This document shows, one piece after another, positions 61,647-64,000 of a DNA stretch of 64,000 nucleotides. Within the stretch, counting starts at the first letter, position 1. Each line of letters opens with the position of its first letter. The notes beneath the pieces are model-generated. The model was not told where the DNA came from and did no database searches. It was given only the letters and a program-made list of their open reading frames with translations. The position numbers and the translations under genes were made by a program. Origin of the DNA: Taenia hydatigena (taxonomy: Eukaryota; Platyhelminthes; Cestoda; Cyclophyllidea; Taeniidae); NCBI GenBank assembly GCA_036345935.2, contig JADWOT020000001.1, forward strand, positions 4,659,182-4,723,181, given 5' to 3'.

Positions 61647-62082
61647 AATTCATCAAAATGATACTCTATGTAGGCATATTCTTCATTGGCCCTTCTTGTT
61701 TTCCTGTGGCGAAATGGGAAAGCAAGTGTTGAAAATTCATGCATAACAGCAAGGAGTTGAAATGGCTTGTGCAACGTCGCATTGGTATACGGAAAGTTAG
61801 AAGTCACTCATGTTCTGCGTCAACAAATAAGGAGGAAGAAAGACAAATCACATGGAGTGTAGCTACAAGTGGATAATGATAGTGAAGTAGTGAAAGAACC
61901 CTTAGATTCGTCCCTATGTGCCCATTCTCTATCCACTTAACCTATGCCATTAGCGTTGTGTGTATTTGCGGATGTAAGACCAATAAACAAGGTAGATAAC
62001 AAGTGAAAAATATGTTTACATTGTTTGGAGATGCCATGGGTGTGGGGATGGGACTGCATTGAAACAGCCGACCTCGAGACAG

Positions 62083-62284
62083 TTAATGTGGGTCATGTAC
62101 GTGAGGTGTGGAACCATTCACTTGAGATGAATTTTGGCAGTCTACGTGCGTCCACAGTTGGTCCTGCATCAACTCGGGATAGTCAGCTTCCACGTACACA
62201 GGCGTGTAACCCTGCAGCGTTGATGTCGTCTGCAGTGAAGTCCAGCTGTCCATTGCTTGCTCGTGTTACGATTCACCCGCCTAC
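62083..62284 (-). CDS. Small gene family member C, intact 56-residue protein (MDSWTS family)
   Basis: The coding exon starts after a cttctgcag acceptor (exon from 62284). The ATG is at 62253 and the TAA at 62083-62085, giving 56 residues. Blocks shared with copies at 5.9 and 19.7 kb are MDSWTS, YTPVY, YPELM and (with the 5.9-kb copy) LWTHVDC. Against copy A, most differences in the central 20 codons are at third positions and a length difference is exactly one codon, the mark of a selected reading frame. An in-frame stop precedes the ATG in all three copies, so this is the real start. There is no signal peptide or membrane segment, so it is probably cytosolic or nuclear. A CCAAT/TATA promoter lies about 345-375 bp upstream, and the gap to the coding exon is probably a 5' UTR intron. 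Family unknown. Confidence 0.55.
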
Positions 62285-62596
62285 CTGCAGAAGGCAATTC
62301 AAGAAATACAACTCAACAAAGTAAACAAATTTTTAGAAAGTACACTTATAAGCAAGCATGTTCTACTCTTTAATAGCTGAACCAATATATGAATCTGCTT
62401 TTTTCCTCCCAATACACCTGACATCCAAATTCCTGCATCTGGGCCACTTCACAAATTGTGCTTGAAAATCTAATTCTGCAACTACCTGTGATGCGATCAG
62501 TGTAGAGACAATGCACTATGAACTTCGTGAGGGAAACGTAACCAACCTGTATTAGATCCTATGGCTCTTGGTGCAGATCGTCGCATTCGCCGTCTT

Positions 62597-62629
62597 CTTA
62601 TATAGACGCGTGTGCTTCACTATCATTGG
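62597..62629 (-). promoter_or_regulatory. Promoter of small gene C (CCAAT + TATATAA)
   Basis: Read on the minus strand, GCCAATGAT is followed by a shared ACGCG and TCTATATAA. The same arrangement stands upstream of the two other family members. A CCAAT box and a TATA box with a fixed distance between them are a typical RNA polymerase II core promoter. Confidence 0.6.
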
Positions 62630-62639
62630 CTGACTCGTG

Positions 62640-64000
62640 ACAGACCTCTCAGCACTTAGTTTAAGAACAATGACGAATTGGTCACTGAAGCGCGGTCCCA
62701 CCTCGCAAATGTGAGAGTTGTTGCTGTGTTCACCGCTAGCGTTAACGCCTCTACTCACGACTTTATTAAATGCATTGATAGTGTGCCACTTCAGGATCGA
62801 CGATTTCTAGTTTTTTACATCTTTTGCGAAGGCTTATAACACGTAGCCGTAGCATATTTTTATGGATTGGTTATGCTGATTAATCGAAGTAGCCTGCCTC
62901 CTTACTGTAAAGTGTGTGATTAACAAAGAATCATTTCGTACAAGGAAAAGGGATAAGGAGATGTAAAGGCAGAAGAAGGGGTTAGGGATTACTAGGCACA
63001 GGGTAACCGCCAATGTGGTTGAACATAGCATTGAAGTAATGCAAGTCCAAGACCTAAAGTCCAGACTGTCATGTAGCTAAGGACGCGCTATTTTTCACCT
63101 GTACACGAATATATGCGGGTATAATGAAACAACTGACACTTGCAACCGTGTAGATCACTCTCCTCCAATTCAATTAAATTAACGCATCCACGATGCCGTT
63201 TGCTCTCCAAAACCGATTGTTGAGGAGCTAAAGTAGATTGAAAAATGTAGCAACGCAATTTTTTTGCGATGTTGACTATTATCACCTTGGTATGACATCG
63301 ACAACCACTTGCAAAGCAGCATCGGTAGCCAGATAACGATGTCAAGAAATTTCATCGATTAGCATCTCATCCCACCGCTTCCACACTCTAACGGCGTCTG
63401 CATGACCAATCACACAACATTGGGAAAAAGCACCTCCGACACCGTGAATGTGGTGGGGAGGACGTTAAGCGAGTCTAAGAATCGCTACTTGGCCCAAATA
63501 TTTGCACCACTGTGCAGAGACTGGTTAAGTAACTCATTGCCCTGCCTCCACGTCGGCGTTGTTCAAAGTGATATTGTTAAGTTGGCTGAACTCTGTTTGC
63601 CATAGTTGCTTTCCTGGGTGTCGGGTGAATGCTAGGAATGCTAGTGTTTGTTGCATTGGTTGAAAGGAGAATAAGGAGGCGTTCGCATAACACCTGTGTT
63701 TGTTTAAGTGGGAATGCAATTGCGATTGAGTCATCTTGATGTTGACATGGGCCCACGCACAGCGTAACGCCAACGCTTGGAATGTTGGGCACCTTCGTTT
63801 ATGCTAGGACATGCATCCATGATTTTATCCAAGTTGTGTTAAGCTTGGTTTCATGCTGCAGGTGTGCGATAGAATCACTTATTTATCCAGGTCATCTAAA
63901 TGAATGCGTTTGAAATTGTGACTGCTTCATAAGGGTCACACGCGAATTTAGTGGCAAAGCATTTGCCTGCTTAAAATGGAAACGCGCGCAGACGTTTTAA
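62640..64000. other. Gene-free stretch at the right end
   Basis: Contains only R1 copy 4. Otherwise nothing recognisable. Confidence 0.5.
63560..63790 (-). repeat. Dispersed repeat R1, copy 4
   Basis: On the minus strand gcgttggcgttacgctgtgc is followed by caacatcaagatgactcaat, cacttaaacaaac and cgcctccttattctccttt. The 3' end is less clear. Confidence 0.6.

Noticed and set aside
1..64000. CRISPR arrays, bacterial operons, rRNA, complete transposons
   Set aside because: No regularly spaced direct repeats, no Shine-Dalgarno-led gene rows, no rRNA motif and no reverse transcriptase or transposase frame could be found by reading.

Overview
The window looks like animal nuclear DNA. It is AT-rich, gene-poor and intron-rich, with GT..AG introns, CCAAT/TATA promoters, microsatellites, a nuclear-type tRNA-Ser and two 100-N scaffold gaps. 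Introns of about 37 to 80 nt beside larger ones would suit a parasitic flatworm such as a cestode, but no marker gene proves this.

Region by region: 1-36 kb is mostly non-coding. It holds old dispersed repeats, two promoter-linked repeat families, a probable 4-exon small gene on the minus strand (11.75-12.36 kb), two members of a small gene family (5.5-6.1 kb and 19.65-20.15 kb) and a tRNA-Ser(UGA) gene (33.49-33.57 kb). The interval 36.0-47.7 kb is a large inverted duplication around a 6.5-kb spacer. The left copy carries a complete 6-exon copper amine oxidase gene (minus strand, 766 codons as I splice it). The right copy carries only the last three exons, nearly identical, plus a possible decayed relict of earlier exons. 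The interval 50.6-58.4 kb is a second inverted duplication around a 1.9-kb spacer. Its left copy carries a complete 6-exon gene for a 315-residue single-pass membrane protein with a coiled coil (minus strand). In its right copy the 3' part is nearly identical and the 5' part is strongly decayed. At 61.36-61.65 kb are the last two exons of an unrecognised gene, and at 62.08-62.63 kb the third and intact member of the small gene family.

Main message: two neighbouring inverted duplications share one design. In each, near-identity covers the 3' part of a gene and stops abruptly, and beyond the stop the sequence is still alignable but old and decayed. This is best explained by old inverted duplications whose arms have recently been homogenised by gene conversion. 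A second main observation is a family of about 56-residue proteins (MDSWTS...YTPVY...YPELM...LWTHVDC). Each of its three copies has the same CCAAT/TATA promoter about 390 bp upstream and an intron in the 5' untranslated region. Third, the amine oxidase keeps its copper histidines and precursor tyrosine but has changed its catalytic aspartate and the residues around the cofactor tyrosine.
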